Positions 9,014-16,822 of a stretch of DNA of 34,032 bases are shown here, one piece after another. The stretch is from the NCBI GenBank assembly GCA_947084925.1, contig CAMTUJ010000013.1:1-34032 (forward strand). The letters run 5' to 3'. The DNA comes from JAGPUQ01 sp947084925. GTDB taxonomy: Bacteria; Pseudomonadota; Gammaproteobacteria; Pseudomonadales; Porticoccaceae. Under the pieces are notes generated by a model. That model ran no database searches and was not told where the DNA came from. It saw only the letters and a list, made by a program, of their open reading frames with translations. Position 1 is the stretch's first letter; the number at the start of each line of letters is the position of its first letter. The position numbers and the translations under genes were made by a program.

Positions 9014-10486
9014 TTGCGGACATCATCTTACTTTGCCCGAGGGCTTGCCGTCCCCTCCCTGATCCTCGCGATGGTCTTCTCAACCCTGGTCGCGGGCGCG
9101 GAGATCCGACTGCCGGAGCTCGGCGACAGCAGTTCCGGCCTGGTCAGCCTGAAGCAGGAACAGGATCTGGGACGCGCCTGGTTGATGGCGTTTCGCCGCC
9201 AGGTGCGCACCTACGACGATCCGCTGGTGCAGGACTATCTCGAACGGCTGATATCCGGCCTCGCAAGCAGCAGTGAACTGCTCGACCGGAATCTGCAACT
9301 GGTGCTGGTGCGCAACACTTCCATCAATGCCTTCGCGGTACCGGGCGGCATCGTGGGCGTGCATACGGGGCTTTTGCTGCAAGCCCGCACCGAACATCAA
9401 TGCGCTTCGGTGCTCACGCACGAGCTCGCGCACCTCAGCCAGCGCCATTTCGCCCGCAGAATCGAGACTCAGCACCAGTCGACCGTCGTTGGTCTGACCG
9501 GACTGCTCGCCGGCCTGGTGCTGGCCGCCACCGGCGGCGCGCAAGCCGGGATGGCGGTGATGGCAACGACCCAGGCCGCCATGATCGACCAGTCCCTCAT
9601 TTTCAGCAGGCAACACGAACAGGAAGCGGACCGCGTCGGCATCGACACGCTCTACCGCGCCGGCATGGACCCGGCCGGAGCGGCGGAGATGTTTGAGCAG
9701 ATGCTGGCCGCGACCCGTTACTCCGGACAGCGCCCGCCCGAATTCATGCTGACCCACCCACTGACCGAATCCCGGGTATCGGATATCCGGGCGCGCGTCG
9801 CCAAATATCCGGTACGCCAGTATCCGGACAATCTGGAATACCACCTGATGCGCGCCCGCATTCAGGCCACGTCGGCGGAGCGCCCCGAGCTGGCCGCCGC
9901 GCACTTCCGCGACGAGCTCTCCGGCAACTCGCTGTCCCGTACCGCGGCCCGCTACGGCCTGGCGCTGGCCCTGAGCGCCATGGGCGATCACGGCGGCGCG
10001 CGCGAACAGATCCACAAGCTGCTGGCCGACGACCCCGAGCGCCTGACCTACCGGCTGACGGCCATTGCCATTGAACGTGCCGCCGGCGCCACGGGTGTCG
10101 CCATCGAACAGGCGCAGCAACTGGCCGCCAAAGTGCCGGATCACTACCCCGTGCGCATGGAACTCGCGCGAAGTCTGCAAAGCGCCAACCGGGTCGGCGA
10201 AGCCGAAGCCGTGCTGGCCAAGCTGTCCCGCGACCGCCCGAACGATCCCCAGGTCTGGTTCGAACTGGCTGAAGTAAGCGGTCTGGCGGGAGATATTCCG
10301 AGCGTACACATGGCGCGCGCCGAATATTTCATGCTGAACGGAGTATTCGACAAGGCGCGCGACCACTTGCGCTATGCGCGCAAGCTACAGGAACAGAATT
10401 TCCGGCAACTCGCCCTGATCGATCAGCGCCTGCAGGATCTGGACTATCTGGAACACCAGCTCGGCGGCCCGGCCCGGCGCAGGTAG
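9014..10486 (+). CDS. bepA: Outer-membrane assembly chaperone/protease BepA (M48, TPR)
   Basis: A 490-residue periplasmic protein with a signal peptide (about 1-29, cleavage near VAGA-E). The M48 metalloprotease motif is H136-E137-L-A-H140, with the third ligand Glu204 in QEADRVGID. A THPLTESR segment corresponds to the regulatory His loop of E. coli BepA. The C-terminal third (about 275-480) is TPR-rich. BepA either helps LptD and BAM components mature or degrades stalled outer-membrane proteins. The start is TTG at 9014: GAGGA lies ten bases upstream and a full signal peptide results. The next in-frame ATG (9071) would delete half of that peptide. The gene is divergent from perM. Confidence 0.92.
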   Translation: MRTSSYFARGLAVPSLILAMVFSTLVAGAEIRLPELGDSSSGLVSLKQEQDLGRAWLMAFRRQVRTYDDPLVQDYLERLISGLASSSELLDRNLQLVLVRNTSINAFAVPGGIVGVHTGLLLQARTEHQCASVLTHELAHLSQRHFARRIETQHQSTVVGLTGLLAGLVLAATGGAQAGMAVMATTQAAMIDQSLIFSRQHEQEADRVGIDTLYRAGMDPAGAAEMFEQMLAATRYSGQRPPEFMLTHPLTESRVSDIRARVAKYPVRQYPDNLEYHLMRARIQATSAERPELAAAHFRDELSGNSLSRTAARYGLALALSAMGDHGGAREQIHKLLADDPERLTYRLTAIAIERAAGATGVAIEQAQQLAAKVPDHYPVRMELARSLQSANRVGEAEAVLAKLSRDRPNDPQVWFELAEVSGLAGDIPSVHMARAEYFMLNGVFDKARDHLRYARKLQEQNFRQLALIDQRLQDLDYLEHQLGGPARRR

Positions 10487-10511
10487 ACCGGTCCGGGCGC
10501 GCGGTGGGCGG

Positions 10512-10748
10512 TCAGCTCTTGTGGCTGCCGTCGCAGAGCGGCTGCCTGGCGGTCGCCTTGCAGCCGCAGAAGTACAGGGTTTTCGACGCCGGCGCTGCGT
10601 ATTTCACCGGATTGAGGCCGGTTCCCGCATGGGCACCATCGCAAAACGGCTGTTTCGCGCTGCGTCCGCAGGCACACCAGTAATAACTCTTACCTTCCTC
10701 GACAGCCACTGGATAGGGTGCATCGGAGACGCGGACTGGATCGGTCAT
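10512..10748 (-). CDS. Tandem CDGSH iron-sulfur protein
   Basis: A 78-residue protein with two copies of the CDGSH 2Fe-2S motif: Cys25, Cys27, Cys36, His40 (CAC to FCDGAH) and Cys61, Cys63, Cys72, His76 (CGC to LCDGSH). This is the mitoNEET-type three-Cys/one-His ligation in the bacterial tandem (CISD3-like) form. Each motif should hold one redox-active, labile cluster. The role is unknown; electron or cluster transfer is the usual suggestion. ATG 10748 follows a good AGAGGGA site. It is the last gene of a minus-strand run after the MaoC and CitE-like genes, 60 bp downstream of the latter, and converges on bepA. Confidence 0.9.
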   Translation of the reverse strand: MTDPVRVSDAPYPVAVEEGKSYYWCACGRSAKQPFCDGAHAGTGLNPVKYAAPASKTLYFCGCKATARQPLCDGSHKS

Positions 10749-10808
10749 GACAGTTCCCTCTCAACTTCAGTCGATGAAAATTTCAGCGGGTGAAACCAGG
10801 CCGCTCCA

Positions 10809-11681
10809 TCAGTAAGCAGCGGCACGGGCGATGATACGTTTGGCCTGCGTGTAGTGCGGTTTGTCGAGCATGATGCCGTCGAGACCCACCACGCCGACGT
10901 CGGGGTTCGCGTCGAAGGCTTCGACCACCCGCCGCGACCACGCCAGTTCTTTCTCGCCCACCGAAAACACCCGGTTGATGGTGTCCACCTGATTGGGGTG
11001 AATCGCCATCATGCAGGTAAAGCCCGCGCGCCGCGCCCCCAGGGCAGCCGCCTCCAGGCCGGCATCATCCTTGTAGTCGGTGAACACGGTGTTGCAGGGT
11101 TCGATGCCGGCGGAAGCCGCCGCCGCCAGACAGAGCGCACGCACGGTCCGGAACAGATCGTCCCAGGAACCGTCGGGCAGCAGATGGGTTTCGGCGCCGA
11201 CATCGGCCGACAGATCGAACTCGCCCCAGCTCACATAGGCGAGGCGCGGACTGGCGCCGGTGAGACCGGCCAGGTTGAGCACGCCCTGCCCGGTCTCGGT
11301 GCCGATCACCAGCATCCGGACGTGCCCGCGCGGCACGCCCTCGCGTACCTCCAGCGCGCTCAGGTAATGGTCGAGCCGAATCACGTCCTCGCGGGTGCGG
11401 TATTTGGGCAACAGTACATAGTCCGGCGCGCCGCCCACCACGGCGGCCAAGTCGTCGAGGGTCATGGTGCCGTCGAGAGGATTGATGCGCACCAGCAATT
11501 TCTTGCGGCGGCTGCCCAGGGGGCGCGCATCGAGATAGGCCCGCGCCAGCCGGCGCGCCTCCTCCTTGCGCGACGGGGCGACCGAATCCTCCAGATCGAG
11601 GATCAGGCCATCGGCGTTGGTGTCCTCGCCCTTGGCGATCTTCTTCTCGCTGTCGGCGGGCAGAAACAGCATGGAACGCAT
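10809..11681 (-). CDS. HpcH/HpaI-CitE family CoA-ester lyase
   Basis: A 290-residue CitE-like TIM-barrel protein. Family features are MLFLPADSEKKIAKG at the start, LILDLEDSVAP (residues 27-36), VRINPLDG with Arg65, the metal ligand Glu129 in TETGQG, and SWGEFDLSADVGAE with Asp156. Relatives cleave malyl-CoA, beta-methylmalyl-CoA or citramalyl-CoA, or hydrolyse malyl-CoA. The missing subunits make genuine citrate lyase unlikely. It lies 16 bp downstream of a MaoC-type hydratase, which suggests consecutive hydratase/lyase steps on a mesaconyl-, itaconyl- or related CoA ester. The exact substrate cannot be assigned from sequence. Confidence 0.85.
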   Translation of the reverse strand: MRSMLFLPADSEKKIAKGEDTNADGLILDLEDSVAPSRKEEARRLARAYLDARPLGSRRKKLLVRINPLDGTMTLDDLAAVVGGAPDYVLLPKYRTREDVIRLDHYLSALEVREGVPRGHVRMLVIGTETGQGVLNLAGLTGASPRLAYVSWGEFDLSADVGAETHLLPDGSWDDLFRTVRALCLAAAASAGIEPCNTVFTDYKDDAGLEAAALGARRAGFTCMMAIHPNQVDTINRVFSVGEKELAWSRRVVEAFDANPDVGVVGLDGIMLDKPHYTQAKRIIARAAAY

Positions 11682-11697
11682 GGTCGGCTCTCCGGAA

Positions 11698-12150
11698 TCA
11701 GGCGGATTTCATTTTCATCAGCGCGGTGCGCTTGCAGGTCGCGACCAGTTCGTTGTGCTGATTGAAACCCTCGTGGAGAAAATTGACGATACCGGAATCG
11801 GTGCGCTTCTGGCTGACGCGCTTGGACAGAATCGTGGTGCGGGCGTGAATGGTGTCGCCATGGAACACCGGACGCGGGAACGCCACGTCGGTCATGCCCA
11901 GATTGCCGAGCGTGGTGCCCAGGGTCAGCTCGGTGACCTGGACCCCCACCACCAGCGCCAGCGTGAACATGCTGTTGACGATGCGTTGACCATGGATGCT
12001 GTTCTTGGAGAATTCGGCGTCGAGGTGCAGCGGCTGGGTGTTCATGGTCAGGCAGCTGAACAGCGTGTTGTCGTACTCGGAGACGGTACGTCGCACCTCG
12101 TGGTCGAACACCTGCCCTTCGACGAAATCTTCAAAATGCAAACCGGCCAT
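11698..12150 (-). CDS. MaoC-like (hot-dog fold) acyl-CoA hydratase
   Basis: A 150-residue single hot-dog domain protein. The hydratase-like segment TMNTQPLHLDAEFSKNS (about 35-51) is followed by a VNSMFTLALVVGV helix and the strand block VAFPRPVFHGDTIHART. This layout is that of MaoC dehydratases found next to CitE-like lyases. It keeps the His of the P-L/I-H motif but has Thr-Gln where classical R-hydratases have Asp-x-Asn. A good GGAGGA precedes ATG 12150. It is the first gene of the maoC-citE-CDGSH operon. It probably hydrates or dehydrates a branched dicarboxylyl-CoA for the neighbouring lyase; that is inferred from context. Confidence 0.83.
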   Translation of the reverse strand: MAGLHFEDFVEGQVFDHEVRRTVSEYDNTLFSCLTMNTQPLHLDAEFSKNSIHGQRIVNSMFTLALVVGVQVTELTLGTTLGNLGMTDVAFPRPVFHGDTIHARTTILSKRVSQKRTDSGIVNFLHEGFNQHNELVATCKRTALMKMKSA

Positions 12151-12233
12151 CGCGCCTTCCTCCGTAGTGTTGTGTCGGTGAGTCGTGCTTTATCTGTGAA
12201 GTTATACAGCGTCCGCAAAATGCGAGCGCCCGG

Positions 12234-12242
12234 ATTGTAGCA
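12234..12242 (-). promoter_or_regulatory. Candidate extended -10 promoter for maoC-citE-CDGSH
   Basis: Minus-strand TGCTACAAT (12242-12234) is a near-perfect extended -10. It would start transcription about 75 nt before the MaoC ATG. Confidence 0.5.
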
Positions 12243-12301
12243 CTTCATTTCCGACCCACACCCGGCCGCGCTGTTCCTGGCCGGGCTGCTCCTGGCAACG
12301 A

Positions 12302-12329
12302 TTGTGCCTGCCGCCGCCCCGGGTACAAT
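12302..12329 (+). promoter_or_regulatory. Candidate sigma-70 promoter for the nitroreductase gene
   Basis: TTGTGC (12302-12307) and TACAAT (12324-12329) are 16 bp apart, ending 24 nt before the ATG. The divergent maoC promoter lies about 60 bp away. Confidence 0.55.
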
Positions 12330-12353
12330 CGCGGCCATCAACGAGGAGTTGCC

Positions 12354-13052
12354 ATGAACCAGCCCATGACCCCGCTGCACCCCCGTATCAGCGATTTCGA
12401 ACAGGTCGTCCGCGCGCGCCGCTCGGTGCGCGGGTTTCTGCCGGACCCGGTGCCCGAGAACATCCTGCGCCATGTCTTCGAGCTGGCCCAGCAGGCGCCC
12501 TCCAACTGCAATGTGCAGCCCTGGCAGGTGGTGGTCGCGTCCGGCGAATCCTGCCGCGCCATCAGCCGCAAGCTCGTCGCGGCCGCGACCTCCGGCCGGC
12601 CGGTGACCAGCGACTACCAGCGCGTCGAGGAATTTCCGGGCGTCATGCGCCGGCGCCAGATCGATACCGCGGTGTGTCTCTACGGACACATGGGCATCGC
12701 CCGCGACGACCGCGACGGGCGGCGGAAGGCGATGCTGCGCAACTACGAATTTTTCGACGCTCCCCATATCGCCTTCATCGGCATGGACCGGATGTTTCAC
12801 GAGACGGTGGCGCTCGACGTGGGCATGTACGCCCAGACGCTGATGCTGGCGATGACGGCCTACGGCATCGGCTGCTGCGCCCAGGCGGCCGTGAGCCGCT
12901 TTCCGGAAGTCGCGCGGGAACATTTCGGGCTGCCCGACAATATCGGCATTCTGATGGGACTGTCGTTCGGCTACGAGGACACCGCGGTGCCGGCCAACCG
13001 CACCCGGGTGCCGCGCGCGGCGCTTGCGGAGCAGGTGCGCTTCGTGGAGTAA
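12354..13052 (+). CDS. Nitroreductase-family FMN oxidoreductase
   Basis: A 232-residue flavoprotein. The FMN phosphate-binding motif ARRSVRGF (21-28), PSNCNVQPWQVVV (49-61) and the late segment TAYGIGCCAQAAV followed by GLPDNIGILMGLSFGY are typical of NfsB/RdxA-like nitroreductases. Such enzymes reduce quinones, nitroaromatics or enoate-like substrates with NAD(P)H; specificity cannot be inferred. GAGGAG precedes the ATG at good spacing. It stands alone on the plus strand, divergent from the MaoC operon and convergent with nadA. It may be part of the same inserted block. Confidence 0.87.
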   Translation: MNQPMTPLHPRISDFEQVVRARRSVRGFLPDPVPENILRHVFELAQQAPSNCNVQPWQVVVASGESCRAISRKLVAAATSGRPVTSDYQRVEEFPGVMRRRQIDTAVCLYGHMGIARDDRDGRRKAMLRNYEFFDAPHIAFIGMDRMFHETVALDVGMYAQTLMLAMTAYGIGCCAQAAVSRFPEVAREHFGLPDNIGILMGLSFGYEDTAVPANRTRVPRAALAEQVRFVE

Positions 13053-13075
13053 GCGCGGACCGTCGTGCGTCGGGG

Positions 13076-14152
13076 TCAATCCCCGGCGATCTGGCGCTCG
13101 CGAAAGTCCAGCATGCGCTGCAGGGGCACCATGGCGCGGCGGCCCAGTTCCGCGTCGACAAGAATTTCGTTGGCGCCACGTTCCAGCGAATCGGCCAGAT
13201 TGCGCAGGTGGTTCATCGCCATCCAGGGACAGTGGCCGCAACTGCGGCAGGTGGCGCCCTGCCCCGCCGTGGGCGCGATGATCAATTCCTTGGCGGGCGC
13301 GGCCTGCTGCATCTTGTAGAAAATGCCCTGGTCGGTGGCGACGATGCAGCGCGGATTGGGCAGGTTTCTGGCCGCCGCGATCAACTGCGAGGTGGAACCG
13401 ACCGCGTCGGCGATGGCAATCACCGCCGCCGGCGACTCCGGATGCACCAGGATGGCGGCATCCGGATACACCTGCTTCAGATCCAGCAGGCCGCGCAGCT
13501 TGAACTCTTCATGCACCACGCAACTGCCGTCCCAGAGCAGCATGTCGGCCCCCGTCTGCTGCTGGACGTAATGACCCAGGTGCTTGTCCGGCGCCCACAA
13601 AATCCTGTGCCCTTCGCCATCGAGGTAATCGACCACGTCGAGGGCGATGCTGGAAGTCACCACCCAGTCGGCGCGCGCTTTCACCGCCGCCGAGGTATTG
13701 GCGTAGACCACCACGGTGCGGTCGGGATGCTGATCGCAAAAGGCTGCGAACGCCTCGGCCGGGCAACCGATATCCAGGGAACAGGTCGCTTCCAGGGTCG
13801 GCATCAGCACGGTCTTTTCGGGGGTCAGAATCTTGGCGGTTTCCCCCATGAAGCGCACACCCGCGACCACCAGGGTCGAGGCCGGATGCCGTTTGCCGAA
13901 GCGCGCCATTTCGAGGGAGTCGGAGACGATGCCGCCGGTCTCCTCGGCGAGCGCCTGGATCGCCGGGTCCGTGTAGTAATGGGCGACGATGACCGCGTTT
14001 TTGGCCACCAGCAGCCGTTTGATGCGGGCGATATCGGCGGCGCGCGCGGCCGGCGATTCGTGCTCCGGCGCCTGCATCCGGTCGAGGTGCTGAATCACGA
14101 TTTCCCGAAACCGGGCGCCGTCAGCGATCGCCAGACGTGAAGAATCAGCCAT
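13076..14152 (-). CDS. nadA: Quinolinate synthase A
   Basis: A 358-residue 4Fe-4S enzyme that condenses iminoaspartate with dihydroxyacetone phosphate to quinolinate in de novo NAD synthesis. Signature stretches are AHYYTDPAIQALAEETGG, VVAGVRFMGETAKIL and YANTSAAVKARADWVVTSS. Cluster cysteines are Cys124 (ATCSLDIGC), Cys211 (WDGSC) and one of the CxxCxxC set at 302, 305 and 308. Length agrees with E. coli NadA (347). ATG 14152 has no clear Shine-Dalgarno. I prefer it to 14209 because a candidate -10 at 14182-14190 would put the earlier ATG outside the transcript. In Pseudomonas nadA also lies next to this tRNA-Lys. Confidence 0.96.
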   Translation of the reverse strand: MADSSRLAIADGARFREIVIQHLDRMQAPEHESPAARAADIARIKRLLVAKNAVIVAHYYTDPAIQALAEETGGIVSDSLEMARFGKRHPASTLVVAGVRFMGETAKILTPEKTVLMPTLEATCSLDIGCPAEAFAAFCDQHPDRTVVVYANTSAAVKARADWVVTSSIALDVVDYLDGEGHRILWAPDKHLGHYVQQQTGADMLLWDGSCVVHEEFKLRGLLDLKQVYPDAAILVHPESPAAVIAIADAVGSTSQLIAAARNLPNPRCIVATDQGIFYKMQQAAPAKELIIAPTAGQGATCRSCGHCPWMAMNHLRNLADSLERGANEILVDAELGRRAMVPLQRMLDFRERQIAGD

Positions 14153-14181
14153 GGGAAAGTCGGATTGGAGGGTGTCGGCGG

Positions 14182-14190
14182 ATTCTAGCA
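14182..14190 (-). promoter_or_regulatory. Candidate extended -10 promoter for nadA
   Basis: Minus-strand TGCTAGAAT is an extended -10. It gives a leader of about 23 nt before ATG 14152. No -35 is visible, as is common for this promoter class. Confidence 0.5.
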
Positions 14191-14326
14191 CAGGGGCTCG
14201 GGCCGCCACCCGGGGACGCGTGACCCGGCGCGCGCGGGGCGCAGCGACAGATCGAGTGTCAGAGTGCCCGCCCGGGCGGTCGGGAGCGCCGCCGGCGCAG
14301 TGTGGCTGATCATGGGAGGGGAAAGT

Positions 14327-14402
14327 TGGTGGGCCGTGCTGGATTCGAACCAGCGACCAATTGGTTAAAAGCCAACTGCTCTACCAACTGAGCTAACGGC
14401 CC
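14327..14402 (-). tRNA. tRNA-Lys (anticodon UUU)
   Basis: A 76-nt cloverleaf with the CCA end encoded. The acceptor stem GGGCCGT pairs with ACGGCCC; the D arm is GCTC/GAGC, the anticodon loop CTTTTAA on a GTTGG/CCAAT stem, and the T arm GCTGG-TTCGAAT-CCAGC. The TTT anticodon reads AAA/AAG. It lies between queC and nadA, as in Pseudomonas, where this tRNA is an integration site for conjugative elements. No element is inserted here. Confidence 0.97.
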
Positions 14403-14416
14403 GAAAAAGAGGCGCT

Positions 14417-14444
14417 ATCTTACTGCCAGTACCCCAAAGGTCAA
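14417..14444 (-). promoter_or_regulatory. Promoter of tRNA-Lys
   Basis: Minus-strand TTGACC (14444-14439) and TAAGAT (14422-14417) are 16 bp apart, followed by a GC-rich AGCGCC discriminator. Transcription would begin a few bases before the mature tRNA. The GC-rich discriminator is typical of stringently controlled stable-RNA promoters. The tRNA may also receive read-through from queC, since I see no terminator between. Confidence 0.65.
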
Positions 14445-14559
14445 GCCGCCACACGCAAAATCAGCGCGGATAACCGGCAAAATCGCAAATACCGACGGTG
14501 ACTCGGGCAGGAGCATCGCGTACTCGTCATTCCGCGCGCGAATCAGAGCGCCTGCGGCA

Positions 14560-15246
14560 TCAGCGCTGATACGCGGTTGGATCGGCAATGCCCGCTGCCG
14601 CGAACCCCGCCGCGCGCAACCGGCAACTGTCGCAGCGCCCGCAGGCCCGGCCGGCGGCGTCCGCCAGGTAACAGGATACCGTCATCGCGTAATCGACGCC
14701 GAGTTCGATGCCGCGCGCGATGATTTCGGCCTTGCTCAGGTCGATGAGCGGCGTGTGCAGGGAAAATCCGCGCCCCTCTACGCCGGCCCGGGTCGCGAGA
14801 TTGGCGGTAGCTTCAAAGGCGCGGATGAATTCCGGCCGGCAATCCGGATAGCCGGAATAATCCACGGCGTTGACGCCGATGAACATGTCGCGCGCGCCCA
14901 GCACTTCGGCCCAACCCAGCGCGACGGCGAGGAAGATGGTATTGCGGGCCGGCACATAGGTGACCGGAATGCCTGCGCTGTCCCCGGTGGTCGGGACGGG
15001 GATACTGTCGTCGGTGAGCGCGGAGCCGCCGATCGCGCGCAGGTCCAGCGCCACCGTCTTGTGCTCCACCGCTCCGAACACAGCGCTGATCCGGGCCGCG
15101 GCGGCAAGCTCCGCACGGTGACGCTGCCCGTAGTCGAAACTCAGCGTGTAACAGCGATGCCCCGCGGCGCGTGCCATGGCGAGCAAAGTGGTGGAATCGA
15201 GTCCGCCGGACACCAGCACCACGGCGGCAGAAGCGGTTTCAGTCAT
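14560..15246 (-). CDS. queC: 7-cyano-7-deazaguanine synthase
   Basis: A 228-residue ATP-dependent enzyme that converts 7-carboxy-7-deazaguanine to preQ0 in queuosine synthesis. The PP-loop ATP pyrophosphatase motif is SGGLDSTT (13-20). The SFDYGQRHRAEL segment and zinc-binding Cys192, Cys202, Cys205 and Cys208 are as in the family, and the length matches E. coli QueC (231). Its ATG directly follows the TGA of queE with no spacer, so the two consecutive pathway enzymes are translationally coupled. It is the last protein gene of the long minus-strand operon. Confidence 0.96.
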   Translation of the reverse strand: MTETASAAVVLVSGGLDSTTLLAMARAAGHRCYTLSFDYGQRHRAELAAAARISAVFGAVEHKTVALDLRAIGGSALTDDSIPVPTTGDSAGIPVTYVPARNTIFLAVALGWAEVLGARDMFIGVNAVDYSGYPDCRPEFIRAFEATANLATRAGVEGRGFSLHTPLIDLSKAEIIARGIELGVDYAMTVSCYLADAAGRACGRCDSCRLRAAGFAAAGIADPTAYQR

Positions 15247-15897
15247 TCAGTGACCCGGCACATCGCCCCAGAGGTACTTGTGCAACTGTAATTGCAAACG
15301 CACCGAGAGGCGATCGGCGAGCACCCAGTCCGCCAGCGCGCGTGCTTCGAGCTGACCCTGGCTCGGGGAAAACAACAGCTCCGCGCCAGTGGCGGCCAGT
15401 TCGTATTCATCGATCTTCAGCCGCGCCCATTCATAATCGGTACGGTTGCAGATGACGAATTTGATCTCGTCCTTGGCGCTCAGGCACGCGATATTGGACC
15501 AGAGATTGCGTGCGACTTCGCCGGAACCAGGCGTTTTCAGATCCAGAATAATATGCACGCGCGGATCGACTTCCGCGACGGGCAGCGCCCCGCTGGTCTC
15601 CAGGGAGACCCGGTAACCATCGTCGCAGAGGGCTTTCAACAGCGGCAGACACTCCGGCTGCGCCAGCGGTTCACCGCCGGTCACCGTGACGTAGCGCGGA
15701 TTGAAAGCGCCCACCTCTTCCAACACGTCCGTCAGCGCCTTGCGTTCACCGCCGTGAAACGCGTACTGGGTGTCGCAGTAGTGGCAACGCAGCGGACAGC
15801 CGGTAAGGCGCACGAACACCGTTGGCAGCCCGGAGGTGGTGGTTTCACCCTGGAGCGAATAGAAAATTTCGGTGATGCGTAACTGGGGTTCAGTCAT
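15247..15897 (-). CDS. queE: 7-carboxy-7-deazaguanine synthase (radical SAM)
   Basis: A 216-residue radical-SAM enzyme that rearranges 6-carboxy-tetrahydropterin to 7-carboxy-7-deazaguanine, the step before QueC. The 4Fe-4S motif is Cys34-x3-Cys38-x2-Cys41 (CPLRCHYC), preceded by EIFYSLQGE and followed by a VTGGEPL SAM-binding segment. I start at ATG 15897 (MTEPQLRITE), which matches the family N-terminus. The extra 22 residues available upstream look non-coding. Ribosome site is weak. It lies 70 bp after cpoB. Confidence 0.94.
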   Translation of the reverse strand: MTEPQLRITEIFYSLQGETTTSGLPTVFVRLTGCPLRCHYCDTQYAFHGGERKALTDVLEEVGAFNPRYVTVTGGEPLAQPECLPLLKALCDDGYRVSLETSGALPVAEVDPRVHIILDLKTPGSGEVARNLWSNIACLSAKDEIKFVICNRTDYEWARLKIDEYELAATGAELLFSPSQGQLEARALADWVLADRLSVRLQLQLHKYLWGDVPGH

Positions 15898-15967
15898 GGC
15901 TCGGAAACAGGACCGCGATGCCCCAGGGTGCGGGAGACGGAATGCAGGAAAATCCGCGAACAAAGCG

Positions 15968-16816
15968 TCAGAAATGGGTATCCAGATAACGTTGCGCCAG
16001 CGCGGCGACGCTGCCGCCCGCGAGAATCGCTTTCTCGAGGTGAGCGCGCGCTTTCGCCTTGTCGTTTAGCTGCGTGTAAAGCGTACCCAGCTTGTAGTGT
16101 GCATCGGCCGCCTTCGGGTGCGCGGGGTAGCTGTCCACTACCCGGTTGAACTGGGCAAGCGCCCCCTGCGTGTCATTCTTGACCAGACCGATCTCGCCCA
16201 TCCAGTAGAGCGCATTGGGGACATAGCTGCTACCCGGATAGGTAGTGACGAAGGTCTGAAAATCCGCCTGGGCGTCGTCCATTTTGCCCTGCTTCAACTG
16301 CTCGTAGGCGGCCTCATAGGCCGCCTGCTCACCCTGTCTCGTTGCCGGCGCCGCCACGGGAGCCGCCGCGCCGCCGGCAGGAGCCGCCACAGGCGCCGGG
16401 CTGCTGCCGAGCGGTGCCGCCGGAGCCCGCGTCCTGTCTGCCGGAACCGGCGGCGTCAATGGCGCAGTCGCCCGCTCCGTCGCGGCCGCACCGCCCGTTA
16501 TAACGGCAGACAGGCGACCATCGAGATCAAGGTAGTTGTCCTTTTGCTGTTGTTGCAGCAACTGGATCTGATGGCTTTGTTCTTCCAGCTGCCCGCGGAG
16601 TTCGCGAATCTCCTCTTGCAGCGCCTGTACCTGCACGAACAACTCGGAGACGCCCGCCGCACCGGCCGTCGCCGCGCCCGCAGGCGCCGCGGCCGACCGG
16701 CCACTGAGCTCTACCACCGGGACCGGCGCCGCGATGGCCGGCAGCGCAAGCGCAGCCAACAAGGCCGAACCCGCCGCCCACTGGCGTCCTGATCGCGCTG
16801 GCCAGAGCATCTTCAT
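15968..16816 (-). CDS. cpoB: Cell division coordinator CpoB (YbgF), Tol-Pal associated
   Basis: A 282-residue periplasmic protein. A signal peptide (about 1-29, LALPAIA-AP) is followed by a Gln/Glu-rich coiled coil (about 57-95) for trimerisation. Next comes a long Ala/Pro linker (about 105-165), then TPR repeats (about 165-282) with the pattern AYEQLKQGKMDDAQADFQTF. CpoB links Tol-Pal constriction to PBP1B-dependent septal peptidoglycan synthesis. It begins six bases after the pal stop, with GGAGC inside the pal end as the likely ribosome site. The linker is longer and more Ala/Pro-rich than in E. coli. Confidence 0.92.
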   Translation of the reverse strand: MKMLWPARSGRQWAAGSALLAALALPAIAAPVPVVELSGRSAAAPAGAATAGAAGVSELFVQVQALQEEIRELRGQLEEQSHQIQLLQQQQKDNYLDLDGRLSAVITGGAAATERATAPLTPPVPADRTRAPAAPLGSSPAPVAAPAGGAAAPVAAPATRQGEQAAYEAAYEQLKQGKMDDAQADFQTFVTTYPGSSYVPNALYWMGEIGLVKNDTQGALAQFNRVVDSYPAHPKAADAHYKLGTLYTQLNDKAKARAHLEKAILAGGSVAALAQRYLDTHF

Positions 16817-16822
16817 GAGCGT

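Noticed and set aside
10809..11681. Citrate lyase beta subunit (citE)
   Set aside because: No citD, citF, citX or citG nearby. The MaoC partner points to a stand-alone CoA-ester lyase.
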